From positions 1 to 32,055 of the forward strand of contig JAAWBF010000023.1 of NCBI GenBank assembly GCA_022792555.1: DNA of 32,055 bases, written 5' to 3'. The notes under the pieces were generated by a model. It did no database searches and was not told the DNA's origin. It worked only from the letters and a program-made list of their open reading frames with translations. Below are positions 24,717 through 31,916 of the stretch, in pieces (within the stretch, counting starts at the first letter, position 1; the number at the start of each line of letters is the position of its first letter). The DNA comes from Oscillospiraceae bacterium (GTDB lineage: Bacteria; Bacillota; Clostridia; Oscillospirales; Oscillospiraceae). The translations under genes and the position numbers were made by a program.

Positions 24717-24749
24717 ATGCCCCGTCTGTCTCTTGACAAAACGGGGCAT
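24717..24749 (-). terminator. Terminator of the XRE regulator gene
   Basis: ATGCCCCGT (24717-24725) pairs with ACGGGGCAT (24741-24749). Read on the minus strand, the hairpin follows the XRE stop by about 50 nt and is followed by TTTTGTCTTT, as expected for an intrinsic terminator. It separates the regulator from the SWIM operon promoter. Confidence 0.7.
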
Positions 24750-24795
24750 GAAAGCTCGGACCGAGAGGAGGAATTCCCTGCTGTTCAAACAGGCC

Positions 24796-25023
24796 CTAAT
24801 GCCGCGTAGGATCGTCAGAGCGTCCTACAAGGTAGTCCAGGGAAATATTGAAAAAATCAGCAAGTGCAAGTAAGACCGCAGAGGATGGAGCGTTTTTCCC
24901 CGATTCAAATTGGCTGATTGCCGCCTTGGATAGACCAAGGGCATCGGCGACAGCCTTTGCGGGGATATTTCTAGATTTTCTGACGCTGATAAGTCTCTCA
25001 GAAAAAATTTTAGTTGGAAACAT
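24796..25023 (-). CDS. XRE-family (Cro/CI-type) repressor
   Basis: A 75-aa HTH_3 protein. The helix-turn-helix is in KAVADALGLSKAAISQFESG (residues about 23-42), followed by LLALADFFNISLDYLVGRSD, the typical C-terminal part of small Cro/CI repressors. No oligomerisation domain is present. The ATG at 25023 follows AAGAGAGAA; a TTG at 25041 in frame is less likely. The gene is divergent from a DUF6809 gene with two palindromic operators between them, so autoregulation plus control of the divergent gene is the simple reading. DNA here is AT-richer than the flanks, suggesting recent acquisition. Confidence 0.85.
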   Translation of the reverse strand: MFPTKIFSERLISVRKSRNIPAKAVADALGLSKAAISQFESGKNAPSSAVLLALADFFNISLDYLVGRSDDPTRH

Positions 25024-25040
25024 AGTATTCTCTCTTGACA

Positions 25041-25057
25041 ATTAAGGTGTACTTAAC
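25041..25057. promoter_or_regulatory. Operator copy 1 (imperfect) for the XRE repressor
   Basis: ATTAAGG-TGT-ACTTAAC matches the consensus GTTAAGT-N3-ACTTAAC at 12 of 14 arm positions. It lies directly downstream of a TTGACA (25035-25040), overlapping any plus-strand promoter there, and just upstream of the XRE start on the other strand. Confidence 0.6.
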
Positions 25058-25071
25058 AATGAGACCAGAAG

Positions 25072-25088
25072 GTTAAGTAACACTTAAC
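25072..25088. promoter_or_regulatory. Operator copy 2 (perfect) for the XRE repressor
   Basis: GTTAAGT-AAC-ACTTAAC is a perfect 7-bp inverted repeat with a 3-bp spacer. Its centre is 31 bp from that of copy 1, about three helical turns, so two repressor dimers would sit on the same DNA face. It lies just before the ribosome binding site of the divergent DUF6809 gene. Confidence 0.65.
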
Positions 25089-25111
25089 TTTTAAAAAAGG
25101 AGAGATAAGAA

Positions 25112-25405
25112 GTGTATCATATTTTGGAAAAATTATCTAACGGCAACTTAAATCTTGGCGAACGTGGATTTAAACAAAATTCTGCATATGGCGAGATGAT
25201 ACATAAGCTTGCTGATAAATCAGACGTGTTTCTTAAAACACTAGACAGCGACCAAAAACAGTTATATGAGGAGCTTTCAGACATACAATATAACGTTCAG
25301 TCCATGTCTATGACAGACCAGTTTATCTATGGGTTTCGTTTAGGATTGTTAATCGCATTAGAAATTAGTAATGTCAGTGATGACTATATGATAAATGGCA
25401 TGTAA
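25112..25405 (+). CDS. DUF6809-family small protein
   Basis: A 97-aa acidic helical protein starting with GTG at 25112, set by AAGGAGAG at 25097-25104. The pattern YHILEKLSNGNLNLGERGFK at the start and QFIYGFRLGLLIALEI near the end matches my recollection of the DUF6809 family, small proteins of unknown function common in Bacillota accessory regions. The G-F-R-L-G segment near the C-terminus is the most conserved part. It is divergent from the XRE gene and likely repressed by it. No toxin or phage function can be claimed. Confidence 0.75.
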   Translation: MYHILEKLSNGNLNLGERGFKQNSAYGEMIHKLADKSDVFLKTLDSDQKQLYEELSDIQYNVQSMSMTDQFIYGFRLGLLIALEISNVSDDYMINGM

Positions 25406-25419
25406 TCACGGCCCTGACA

Positions 25420-25515
25420 ATGCAATTACACGGTCCACCGCTTGACATAACAGAGCATATCCGGTATCTTAAGAACCATAAAAGGGTGCTGTACATGGTG
25501 GTTGGCCCAGTTTAA
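25420..25515 (+). other. Short ORF or gene remnant after DUF6809
   Basis: A 31-codon frame (MQLHGPPLDITEHIRYLKNH and on) follows DUF6809 by 14 nt. It has no clear ribosome binding site, and I do not recognise it. Its amino-acid make-up looks protein-like, so it may be the tail of a broken gene. Confidence 0.2.
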
Positions 25516-25556
25516 CAGGTTAGATTAGGTTGACCGTTTGGGTTACAGCCAGGTGG

Positions 25557-25661
25557 TCAATTAGTGTTTAAAGCCAAATACGCCAGCATCCAAAGCACCG
25601 CAGTAAGCGCAGTAATAAATCTAAGGATATTGCGCCAGCGATTCTTTCCCCTCCGCAGCAC
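25557..25661 (-). CDS. Possible small membrane protein
   Basis: A 34-codon minus-strand frame starting with GTG. It has a basic N-terminus (LRRGKNRWRN) followed by one hydrophobic helix (ILRFITALTAVLWMLAYLAL), the plan of a small membrane peptide. The only Shine-Dalgarno-like sequence (GGGAG) is too close to the GTG, so translation is doubtful. No family is recognised. Confidence 0.25.
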   Translation of the reverse strand: MLRRGKNRWRNILRFITALTAVLWMLAYLALNTN

Positions 25662-25729
25662 TCCCTTTCCAGGGAGAGGCTAACCGCCTTTTATTAACAG
25701 CGTCTGCGTCCCATCTGAACAGATGGGAC
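25661..25729 (+). terminator. Hairpin cluster with T-rich tails
   Basis: Three stems in a row. CTCCCT/AGGGAG (25661-25676). AGGC/GCCT (25677-25689), followed by TTTATT. GTCCCATCTG/CAGATGGGAC (25708-25729) with a 2-nt loop, followed by ACTTTATTTTA. The last is the best plus-strand intrinsic terminator candidate for the accessory patch. Confidence 0.55.
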
Positions 25730-25789
25730 ACTTTATTTTACCATTCTATCCTGTTTTCCGTCAAGTTTCTTTATGACGGAGGAGAGACA

Positions 25790-25879
25790 ATGAAAATACG
25801 GCCTTCCACAGGAAAAGGTATTCCCATAATCATAGAGATCTTTGGTATGCCCGGCGTTTTAAAGATCAGATCGGTTTGA
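25790..25879 (+). CDS. Possible 29-aa peptide with strong ribosome binding site
   Basis: ATG at 25790 follows GGAGG (25778-25782) at 7-nt spacing and opens a 29-codon frame (MKIRPSTGKGIPIIIEIFGM and on). No family is recognised. The strong ribosome binding site is the only support. It could be the broken start of a longer lost gene. Confidence 0.3.
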   Translation: MKIRPSTGKGIPIIIEIFGMPGVLKIRSV

Positions 25880-25947
25880 AATTGAGAATAGCCACAGGGC
25901 AGATACCCGGCCTAAATTGCCGTCTAGATAGAATAACATGGTTTTCC

Positions 25948-25976
25948 TTGCTTTTTTCCATATCATTTGTTATAAT
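25948..25976 (+). promoter_or_regulatory. Strong promoter of the liv operon
   Basis: TTGCTT (25948-25953), 17 bp, then TATAAT (25971-25976), with the extended TG at 25968-25969. Transcription would begin near 25983. The leader to the livK start contains an imperfect hairpin closed by AGCCCGT/ACGGGCT, with no clear riboswitch. Confidence 0.8.
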
Positions 25977-26049
25977 AAACCAAAGCCCGTGGCGGACATT
26001 TGTTGTCTCCGTACGAACGGGCTGAATCTGTTCTTTGGGATAGGAGGAA

Positions 26050-27273
26050 ATGAAATTGAAAAAACTACTTGCAATGCTGCTCTCGTGCAGCCTGATTTTG
26101 GCGTTAGCCGCTGGGTGCAGCGGTACTGGCAGCGGCGGCAGCGCCGCCACACCGGCTCCCTCTGATAATGGCGGCGACCGCCCTGATCCGGGGAGCAAGA
26201 TCGTCCGTATCGGCGTGTTTGAGCCCGCTACCGGCGACTCTGGCGCCGGCGGCAAGCAGGAGATGCTGGGCATGCAGTACGCCAACAAGGTAACCCCCAC
26301 CGTAGAGATCGGCGGCGAGGTCTACAATGTAGAGCTGGTCTACGCCGACAACGGCTCCGACCCCGCCAAAGCCCCCACTGCCGCCTCTGACCTGGTGAGC
26401 AAGGACGTCTCTCTGGTGCTCGGCTCTTACGGCTCCGGCGTGTCCATGGCCGGCGGCCCTGTGTTTAACGAGGCTGGCCTGTCCGCCATCGGCGTGACCT
26501 GTACCAACCCCGGCGTCACCGCGGGCAACGACTATTACTTCCGCATCTGCTTCCTGGACCCCTTCCAGGGGACCGTGCTGGCCAACTTCGCCACCGAGAA
26601 GTTCTCCGCTCAGAAGGCCTACCTGCTGGGCGAGCTGGGCAACGAGTACGACCAGGGCCTCATCAGCTACTTTGAGCAGGCATTTAGCGGCACTGTGGTC
26701 AAGGATTCTTTCCCCACCAACACCTCCGACTTTACCACCTTCCTGAACAAGGCGGTCAGTGAGAAGGCCGATGTCATCTTCTGCCCCGTGTCCATCGCCT
26801 ACTCCACTCAGATTGTCAAGCAGGCCGCCTCTCTGGGGATCGACATCCCGATTCTGGGCTCTGATACCCTGGACAGCAACATGGTCCTGGAGGCCGCCTC
26901 TGGCAGCAATGTCCAGCTCTATGTCTCCACCTTCTATCAGGAGGGCGGCTCTCCCGACTTTGACAACGGCATCAAGGAGTGGATCAACTCTGATTCCACT
27001 GCCAAGACCAACAACGGCGGAAACGATACCATCGCCGCTGTCACCGCCATGGGCTTTGACTCCTACTATGTCGCTCTGGAGGCCATCAAGTCCGCCGGTT
27101 CCACCGACCCCGCCGCGGTCAAGGCCGCCCTGTCCGGCGTCACCTATACCGGCGTGTCCGGCGCCATTGCCTTTGACGACACCGGCGACGCCATTCGGGA
27201 TACGGCCTATATCAAGACAGCGGATACCGCCAACAACGTCTGGACCCTGGAGACGGTACAGACCGTCGGTTAA
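26050..27273 (+). CDS. livK: Branched-chain amino-acid-type ABC substrate-binding lipoprotein
   Basis: A 407-aa periplasmic-binding-type lipoprotein (type I fold, LivJ/LivK family). The signal peptide LKKLLAMLLSCSLILALAAG ends at lipobox LAAGC with lipidated Cys23, followed by a Gly/Ser-rich tether. The mature part starts with KIVRIGVFEPATGDSGAGGK, the ligand-domain opening typical of this family, and has LVYADNGSDPAKAPTAASDL and LGSYGSGVSMAGGPVFNEAG. GGAGG precedes the ATG at 26050. It is the first gene of a complete importer operon. The family also binds amides, urea or aromatic acids, so leucine/isoleucine/valine is probable but not certain. Confidence 0.9.
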   Translation: MKLKKLLAMLLSCSLILALAAGCSGTGSGGSAATPAPSDNGGDRPDPGSKIVRIGVFEPATGDSGAGGKQEMLGMQYANKVTPTVEIGGEVYNVELVYADNGSDPAKAPTAASDLVSKDVSLVLGSYGSGVSMAGGPVFNEAGLSAIGVTCTNPGVTAGNDYYFRICFLDPFQGTVLANFATEKFSAQKAYLLGELGNEYDQGLISYFEQAFSGTVVKDSFPTNTSDFTTFLNKAVSEKADVIFCPVSIAYSTQIVKQAASLGIDIPILGSDTLDSNMVLEAASGSNVQLYVSTFYQEGGSPDFDNGIKEWINSDSTAKTNNGGNDTIAAVTAMGFDSYYVALEAIKSAGSTDPAAVKAALSGVTYTGVSGAIAFDDTGDAIRDTAYIKTADTANNVWTLETVQTVG

Positions 27274-27334
27274 GAACCTGCAGTTCCAGCTGCCCACAGC
27301 GGGCGGCCCTGCAAAAATATGATATGAGCGGAAT

Positions 27335-27365
27335 GTCTGGCGGGGGGCATCGCTCCCCGCCAGAC
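27335..27365 (+). terminator. Large hairpin between livK and livH
   Basis: GTCTGGCGGGG (27335-27345) pairs perfectly with CCCCGCCAGAC (27355-27365) around a 9-nt loop. There is no T-run, so it is more likely an mRNA-stability or partial-termination element that raises the binding protein over the membrane subunits. The 168-nt gap is the largest in the operon. Confidence 0.6.
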
Positions 27366-27441
27366 TGCCTGTCTGCTCGCCTTCGGGTCAGGCGCAGCCC
27401 TCGACGCCGCCCAACCCATTTCAAAAAGGGAGGGGTTCCCT

Positions 27442-28317
27442 GTGCAATATGCCATCTCTATTCTGCTGTCCGGCGTCTCGCTGGGCGGCCAATATGCCCT
27501 GATCGCCATTGGTTATACCATGGTTTACGGTATCCTGCGCCTGATCAACTTTGCCCACGGCGATGTTTTTATGGTGGCCGGTCTGATGATGGTCTACTTG
27601 AGCGCCAGCATCTCCCCCCTGGCCGCCCTGCCGCTGGTGGTGATTTTGACCGCCCTGCTGGGTTTCGTCATTGAGCGGGCGGCCTACAAGCCGCTGCGCT
27701 CCGCTCCCCGTATGTCGGTGATGATCTCCGCCATCGGCGTGAGCTATCTGCTGCAAAACCTGGCCACCTATGTCACCGGCGGCCTGCCCCAGATGTATCC
27801 CGACCTGCCCTTCCTCTCAAAATCGGTAAACATCCTGGGGGCGCCCACAAAATGGGTGACAGTCGTCACACCCTTCCTGGTGGTGATTCTGGTGATCGCC
27901 CTGACCCAGCTGATCCACCACACCAAGATCGGTATGGCGATGCGGGCGGTGGCCAAGGACTTTGAGACCAGCCAGCTGATGGGCATCAAGATTAACAGCG
28001 TGATCTCCATCACCTTTATCATCGGCTCCCTCCTGGCAGGACTGGGCTCCGCCCTCTATTTTACCAACTACCAGTCCATTGTCCCCCTGTCCGGGGCGCT
28101 GCCCGGCCTGCGGGCCTTTGTAGCCGCCGTCTTTGGCGGCATCGGCTCTATCCCCGGCGCAGTGGTGGGGGCTTTCCTCATCGGGATCAGCGAGACCATC
28201 ATCAAAGGCTCCAGCTGGAGCGTTTTCTCCGATGCCTTCACCTTCGCCCTGCTCATCGTCATTCTGGTGGTGAAGCCCACCGGGCTGTTTGGCGAAAAGG
28301 TCACGGACAAAGTGTAA
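27442..28317 (+). CDS. livH: Branched-chain amino-acid ABC permease LivH
   Basis: A 291-aa membrane permease of the LivH family with about eight hydrophobic helices. The segment YTMVYGILRLINFAHGDVFM near the N-terminus is highly characteristic, and the cytoplasmic coupling region GMAMRAVAKDFETSQLMGI plus AAVFGGIGSIPGAVVGAFL near the C-terminus fit. The start is GTG at 27442, set by GGGAGGGG. The stop is 13 nt before the livM start. Confidence 0.92.
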   Translation: MQYAISILLSGVSLGGQYALIAIGYTMVYGILRLINFAHGDVFMVAGLMMVYLSASISPLAALPLVVILTALLGFVIERAAYKPLRSAPRMSVMISAIGVSYLLQNLATYVTGGLPQMYPDLPFLSKSVNILGAPTKWVTVVTPFLVVILVIALTQLIHHTKIGMAMRAVAKDFETSQLMGIKINSVISITFIIGSLLAGLGSALYFTNYQSIVPLSGALPGLRAFVAAVFGGIGSIPGAVVGAFLIGISETIIKGSSWSVFSDAFTFALLIVILVVKPTGLFGEKVTDKV

Positions 28318-28330
28318 GGGGGTGGATGCT

Positions 28331-29506
28331 GTGTTACAAAAACAGAACAACAAACGGGGGGCATGGATTGCCCTGCTGTGTGTGGCGGCCCTTCTGATCC
28401 TGGTTATGGTGCTGGAAAATACCATAAAGCCCACCCACATGCTCTTTACCGTCCTGAAAAAGGGGGCGGTATACGCTCTGGTGGCCTGCTCTATGAACCT
28501 GCTCAACGGCTTTACCGGCCTGTTCTCCCTGGGGCAGGCGGGCTTTATGCTGGTAGGCGCCTACACCTACGCAATTCTCACCATCCCGGTGGCTGACCGG
28601 GATGCCGTCTATTACCTCTACAACGGCTCGGCCCTCAAATTTTCTCTGCCCGATCTCTTCGGCGGGGCAAATAGTCCGGTTGGGCTGATTTTAGGGGTGT
28701 TAATCGCCTTGGTGCTGGCCGGATGTATGTCCGCTCTCATCGCTTGGCTCATCGGCCTGCCGGTATTGCGGCTCAAGAGTGACTATTTGGCCATTGCGAC
28801 CCTGGGGTTTGGTGAGATCGTCCGCTCGGTGCTCCAGTGGGACAAGCTGGGTCCTGTCACCAATGGGGCCAATGCTCTGAAAAATTTCCCCACGTTTAGC
28901 AGCTTTAACATCAAAAACGCCAGTGGAGAGGTGATCTTCCGCCTGTCTGCCTTTGTCCCCTTTTTGCTGGCAGCGGTGTGTATTGGGATCATCGTCCTGC
29001 TGATTAACTCCTCCTATGGCCGGGCCTTTAAAGCCATCCGGGAGGACGAGGTGGCCGCCGAGGCCATGGGGATCAATCTGGCCCAGCACAAGCGGCTCTC
29101 CTTCTGCATCAGCTCCTTTTTCGCCGGTGTAGGAGGTGGTATGTTCGCCATGTTCGCCAACCAGGCCCAGGCCAAGACCTTTACCACCGCCATGACCTAT
29201 GAGTTTTTGCTGATTGTGGTCATCGGCGGCATCGGCTCTATCTCCGGCTCCTGCATCGCCTCTTTCCTCTATGTGGCGGCCAGTGAGTGGTGGCTGCGCT
29301 TCCTGGATTCGGAGACTTATCTCTTCAACGGAACCTTTAAGGTCCCATTCCTGCGTACCGGCTTCCGGATGGTGGTTTTCTCCATCATCATCATGATCGT
29401 GGTTCTCTTCTTCCGCCGGGGCATTATGGGGGATAAAGAGCTTTTTGACCTCTTCCGGCCGCGAAAACCGAAGCAGATGGCAAAGGCGGGTGATCACAAT
29501 GGCTGA
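28331..29506 (+). CDS. livM: Branched-chain amino-acid ABC permease LivM
   Basis: A 391-aa membrane permease of the LivM family. Typical segments are CSMNLLNGFTGLFSLGQAGF, LKSDYLAIATLGFGEIVRSV, the coupling loop GRAFKAIREDEVAAEAMGIN and FLLIVVIGGIGSISGSCIAS. The frame is open from 28289 within livH, but GTG at 28331 with GGGGGTG upstream at 6-nt spacing gives the normal short N-terminus, so it is preferred. The region after the second helix (residues about 80-110) is longer than in many LivM. It overlaps livG by 8 nt. Confidence 0.9.
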   Translation: MLQKQNNKRGAWIALLCVAALLILVMVLENTIKPTHMLFTVLKKGAVYALVACSMNLLNGFTGLFSLGQAGFMLVGAYTYAILTIPVADRDAVYYLYNGSALKFSLPDLFGGANSPVGLILGVLIALVLAGCMSALIAWLIGLPVLRLKSDYLAIATLGFGEIVRSVLQWDKLGPVTNGANALKNFPTFSSFNIKNASGEVIFRLSAFVPFLLAAVCIGIIVLLINSSYGRAFKAIREDEVAAEAMGINLAQHKRLSFCISSFFAGVGGGMFAMFANQAQAKTFTTAMTYEFLLIVVIGGIGSISGSCIASFLYVAASEWWLRFLDSETYLFNGTFKVPFLRTGFRMVVFSIIIMIVVLFFRRGIMGDKELFDLFRPRKPKQMAKAGDHNG

Positions 29507-30347
29507 GCATGTACTGCGGCTAGACGACGTCACCATGCAGTTCGGCGGTGTGGTGGCGGTCAATAATCTATCTCTGGAGGTCAACCAGGGGGAGATCGTG
29601 GCCCTCATCGGCCCCAACGGGGCGGGAAAGACCACCGCTTTTAACTGTATCACCGGGGTCTACGAACCCACAAACGGACAGGTCTCTCTGATGGGGGAGA
29701 TTATCGTCTCCAACCACCCCCAGGGCAAGATGAAGGAGAGCTACGCTGGGGAGAATCTGGGCAAGTACACCCAGGTAGTGAGCCACACCCCCGACCAGAT
29801 CACCCAGAAGGGGATCGCCCGTACCTTCCAGAATATCCGCCTGTTCAGCGCCCTGACCGTGTTCGACAATGTGCTCATTGCCAAGCATATGCGGGCCAAA
29901 CAGAATGTCTTTTCCGCCACGTTCCGGTTCAATGCCAAGGAGGAGCGCCGGATGCGGGAGGAGGCCATGGCCCTGCTGGAGGAGCAGAACTTGGTCCACT
30001 TGAAGGATGAGGTGGCGGGCAGTCTGCCCTACGGCCTCCAGCGCCGTCTGGAGATCGCCCGCGCCCTGGCCACCGATCCCAAGCTTCTCCTTTTGGATGA
30101 GCCGGCCGCCGGTATGAATCCCCAGGAGACCCAGGAGCTGACCGACTTTATCCGGCAGACCAGAGACAAGTATCACTTAACAGTTTTCATGATCGAACAC
30201 CATATGGACCTTGTCATGCAGATCTCGGAGCGTATCTACGTCCTGGACTTCGGCAAGCTCATCGCCAAGGGGACGCCGGATCAGGTCCAAAACGACCAGC
30301 GGGTCATTGAAGCCTATTTGGGGGTGGCAGACGATGCTGAGGATTGA
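29499..30347 (+). CDS. livG: Branched-chain amino-acid ABC ATPase LivG
   Basis: A 282-aa ABC ATPase. Walker A GPNGAGKT (38-45), signature region LPYGLQRRLEIARAL, Walker B LLLLDEPAAGMNP and switch histidine in FMIEHHMDLVM. The L-P-Y-G-x-Q-R-R signature and the extended segment after Walker A (with an extra insertion near residues 70-95 containing the MKESYAGENLGKYTQ stretch) fit the LivG group, which is longer than LivF. The ATG at 29499 overlaps the end of livM; the longer frame from 29445 is rejected. It works as a heterodimer with LivF. Confidence 0.93.
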   Translation: MAEHVLRLDDVTMQFGGVVAVNNLSLEVNQGEIVALIGPNGAGKTTAFNCITGVYEPTNGQVSLMGEIIVSNHPQGKMKESYAGENLGKYTQVVSHTPDQITQKGIARTFQNIRLFSALTVFDNVLIAKHMRAKQNVFSATFRFNAKEERRMREEAMALLEEQNLVHLKDEVAGSLPYGLQRRLEIARALATDPKLLLLDEPAAGMNPQETQELTDFIRQTRDKYHLTVFMIEHHMDLVMQISERIYVLDFGKLIAKGTPDQVQNDQRVIEAYLGVADDAED

Positions 30348-31029
30348 CGATTTACGGGTCAACTACGGCGGCATCGAGGCCGTCAAGGGGATTTCCTTTG
30401 AGGTGCCGGAGGGAGAGATTGTCACCCTCATCGGGGCCAACGGCGCGGGCAAGTCTACGACTCTGCGCGCCATCGCCGGTCTGGTAAAACCATCCGCTGG
30501 GCGGATTCATTTTCAGGCCGATGATATCACCGCCCTGTCCCCTGATCGGATTGTCTCCAAAGGGATCACCCTGGTTCCGGAGGGACGGCGGGTTTTTCCC
30601 GATCTGACTGTGTTGGAAAATTTGAGGATCGGCGCTTATCTGCGCAATGACAGCCTGGACGAGGACATCAAGTGGGTGTACGACCTCTTTCCCCGGCTCC
30701 AGGAGCGCTCCTGGCAGGCCGCCGGAACCCTATCCGGCGGCGAACAGCAGATGCTGGCCGTGGGCCGCGCCCTGATGAGCCGCCCAAAGCTCATGATGAT
30801 GGATGAGCCCAGTCTGGGTCTGGCCCCCCTGGTGGTGAAAGAGATTTTCTCTATCATCAAGGAGATCAACCGGCAGGGTGTGACCATTCTTCTGATTGAG
30901 CAGAACGCCAATATGGCCCTCCACACGGCCCACTCCGCCTTTGTCCTGGAGACGGGCCGGATTACCCTCAGTGGTCCAGGTAAGGAGCTGCTGAAAAACG
31001 AGGAGGTCAAAAAGGCCTATCTCGGATAA
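30334..31029 (+). CDS. livF: Branched-chain amino-acid ABC ATPase LivF
   Basis: A 231-aa ABC ATPase. Walker A GANGAGKS (34-41), signature LSGGEQQMLAVGRALM, Walker B LMMMDEPSLGLAP and switch histidine region ILLIEQNANMALHTAH, all typical of LivF. The ATG at 30334 overlaps the livG stop by 14 nt, with GGGGGTGG upstream. The long frame from 30211 is only the open overlap and is rejected. It is the last gene of the importer. Confidence 0.94.
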   Translation: MLRIDDLRVNYGGIEAVKGISFEVPEGEIVTLIGANGAGKSTTLRAIAGLVKPSAGRIHFQADDITALSPDRIVSKGITLVPEGRRVFPDLTVLENLRIGAYLRNDSLDEDIKWVYDLFPRLQERSWQAAGTLSGGEQQMLAVGRALMSRPKLMMMDEPSLGLAPLVVKEIFSIIKEINRQGVTILLIEQNANMALHTAHSAFVLETGRITLSGPGKELLKNEEVKKAYLG

Positions 31030-31046
31030 GCTTTTCATGAGGTCTT

Positions 31047-31076
31047 GTTTCCCTCATCCCATAGGGTGGGGGAAAC
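31047..31076 (+). terminator. Hairpin after livF
   Basis: GTTTCCCTCATCCC (31047-31060) pairs with GGGTGGGGGAAAC (31064-31076) with G-T pairs and one bulge. There is no T-run. It is a probable end or stability element of the liv transcript, and readthrough into the acetyltransferase is possible. Confidence 0.5.
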
Positions 31077-31103
31077 AGCTTCTTAAAGAGAGAGGTGGTA
31101 TGC

Positions 31104-31139
31104 ATGAAGCGCTGCATTGCTGAGAGCGGGATCGTCTGA
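31104..31139 (+). CDS. Putative 11-aa leader peptide of the acetyltransferase gene
   Basis: ATG at 31104 follows GAGAGGTGG (31090-31098) and opens an 11-codon frame, [11 protein letters not shown], whose stop lies 29 nt before the acetyltransferase start. The last codons cover the left arm of the inverted repeat that could hide the next ribosome binding site. Short leader peptides in this position control erm and cat genes by ribosome stalling. A 7-codon frame from the ATG at 31100 is an alternative. Confidence 0.4.
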   Translation: MKRCIAESGIV

Positions 31140-31178
31140 AGCTAAAACAATACACAGGAGGTTTACCGATGATCCCGC
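31126..31178 (+). promoter_or_regulatory. Candidate translational attenuator hairpin
   Basis: GCGGGATC (31126-31133) is perfectly complementary to GATCCCGC (31171-31178). The right arm begins at the G of the acetyltransferase ATG. The enclosed loop holds AGGAGG (31156-31161), so pairing would limit access to the start site. Confidence 0.45.
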
Positions 31179-31795
31179 AGTGGAAAATTTATCCCCGTTC
31201 TCAAGGGCACAGTACCGTCTATCTGCAAAATGTAGTGACAGACCCTTCCATTACCGTAGGAGAATACACCACCTACGACGATTTTGTCCACGACCCCAGG
31301 GAGTTTCAGAAAAATAACGTACTCTATCACTATCCCATCAATCGAGAAGGACTGACAATTGGGAAGTTTTGCTCCATCGCCTGCGGCGCAAAGTTTTTGT
31401 TTAACAGCGCCAATCATGCTTTGGGGAGCTTATCCACCTATCCGTTCCCCATCTTTTTTGAGGAGTGGAACCTCGATGTGGAGAACATTCCACAGGCTTG
31501 GGACAATAAGGGTGATATTGTCGTTGGAAATGACGTCTGGATCGGCTACGAGGCTGTCATCCTGGCTGGTGTCACCATTGGGGATGGAGCCATTATTGGC
31601 ACACGCGCCGTTGTTACCAAAGACGTCCCACCTTATACAATCGTGGGCGGCGTCCCTGCAAAACCCATCCGAAGCCGGTTTGATGAAGCTACCATCCAGG
31701 CGCTGCTGGCACTGAAATGGTGGGACTGGCCGGTAGAACGGATTGCCGCCAATTTAGACGCAGTCCAAGCTGGGGCGATTGAACGGCTGATTTAA
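31169..31795 (+). CDS. Vat/CatB-type xenobiotic O-acetyltransferase
   Basis: A 208-aa left-handed beta-helix acetyltransferase of the xenobiotic group that includes Vat streptogramin A and CatB chloramphenicol acetyltransferases. Family segments: [41 protein letters not shown] (with the catalytic-type histidine of NHA), [53 protein letters not shown] and [11 protein letters not shown] near the C-terminus. AGGAGG lies at 7-nt spacing from the ATG at 31169. The substrate could be streptogramin A, chloramphenicol or another hydroxylated compound. Resemblance to Vat appears stronger, but chromosomal relatives may be silent. It is preceded by a leader-peptide/hairpin arrangement and followed by a strong terminator, so it is a self-contained unit. 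Confidence 0.88.
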   Translation: MIPQWKIYPRSQGHSTVYLQNVVTDPSITVGEYTTYDDFVHDPREFQKNNVLYHYPINREGLTIGKFCSIACGAKFLFNSANHALGSLSTYPFPIFFEEWNLDVENIPQAWDNKGDIVVGNDVWIGYEAVILAGVTIGDGAIIGTRAVVTKDVPPYTIVGGVPAKPIRSRFDEATIQALLALKWWDWPVERIAANLDAVQAGAIERLI

Positions 31796-31803
31796 AACTA
31801 GCT

Positions 31804-31844
31804 GGGGAAGTACAACACAAGCCCGATCCAGGTTGTACTTCCCC
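31804..31844 (+). terminator. Terminator of the acetyltransferase gene
   Basis: GGGGAAGTACAAC (31804-31816) pairs perfectly with GTTGTACTTCCCC (31832-31844), followed by TTTCGTT, 8 nt after the stop codon. Confidence 0.75.
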
Positions 31845-31855
31845 TTTCGTTACCC

Positions 31856-31884
31856 TTGCCAGCCAGAGCGAAAGGGCCTATAAT
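31856..31884 (+). promoter_or_regulatory. Promoter of the Rpn-like gene
   Basis: TTGCCA (31856-31861), exactly 17 bp, then TATAAT (31879-31884). It lies just after the acetyltransferase terminator and about 30 nt before the next gene. Confidence 0.7.
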
Positions 31885-31916
31885 ATAAACAGAGCCAACA
31901 AAGAGGAGGGATATCC

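Noticed and set aside
24780-24800. AAACAGGCCCTAA as a second copy of the 1412-1573 element end
   Set aside because: Only about ten bases are similar to the terminal repeat, with no matching partner end nearby.
25035-25063. TTGACA with a normal -10 for a plus-strand promoter before DUF6809
   Set aside because: The -35 is perfect but the hexamer at 17 bp (AATGAG) is a poor -10, so only the operators are annotated with confidence.
26104-27297. Minus-strand open frame of 397 codons opposite livK
   Set aside because: Composition is Gly/Val/Asp-rich and shadow-like, and it covers the livK coding sequence and its signal peptide; no family motif.
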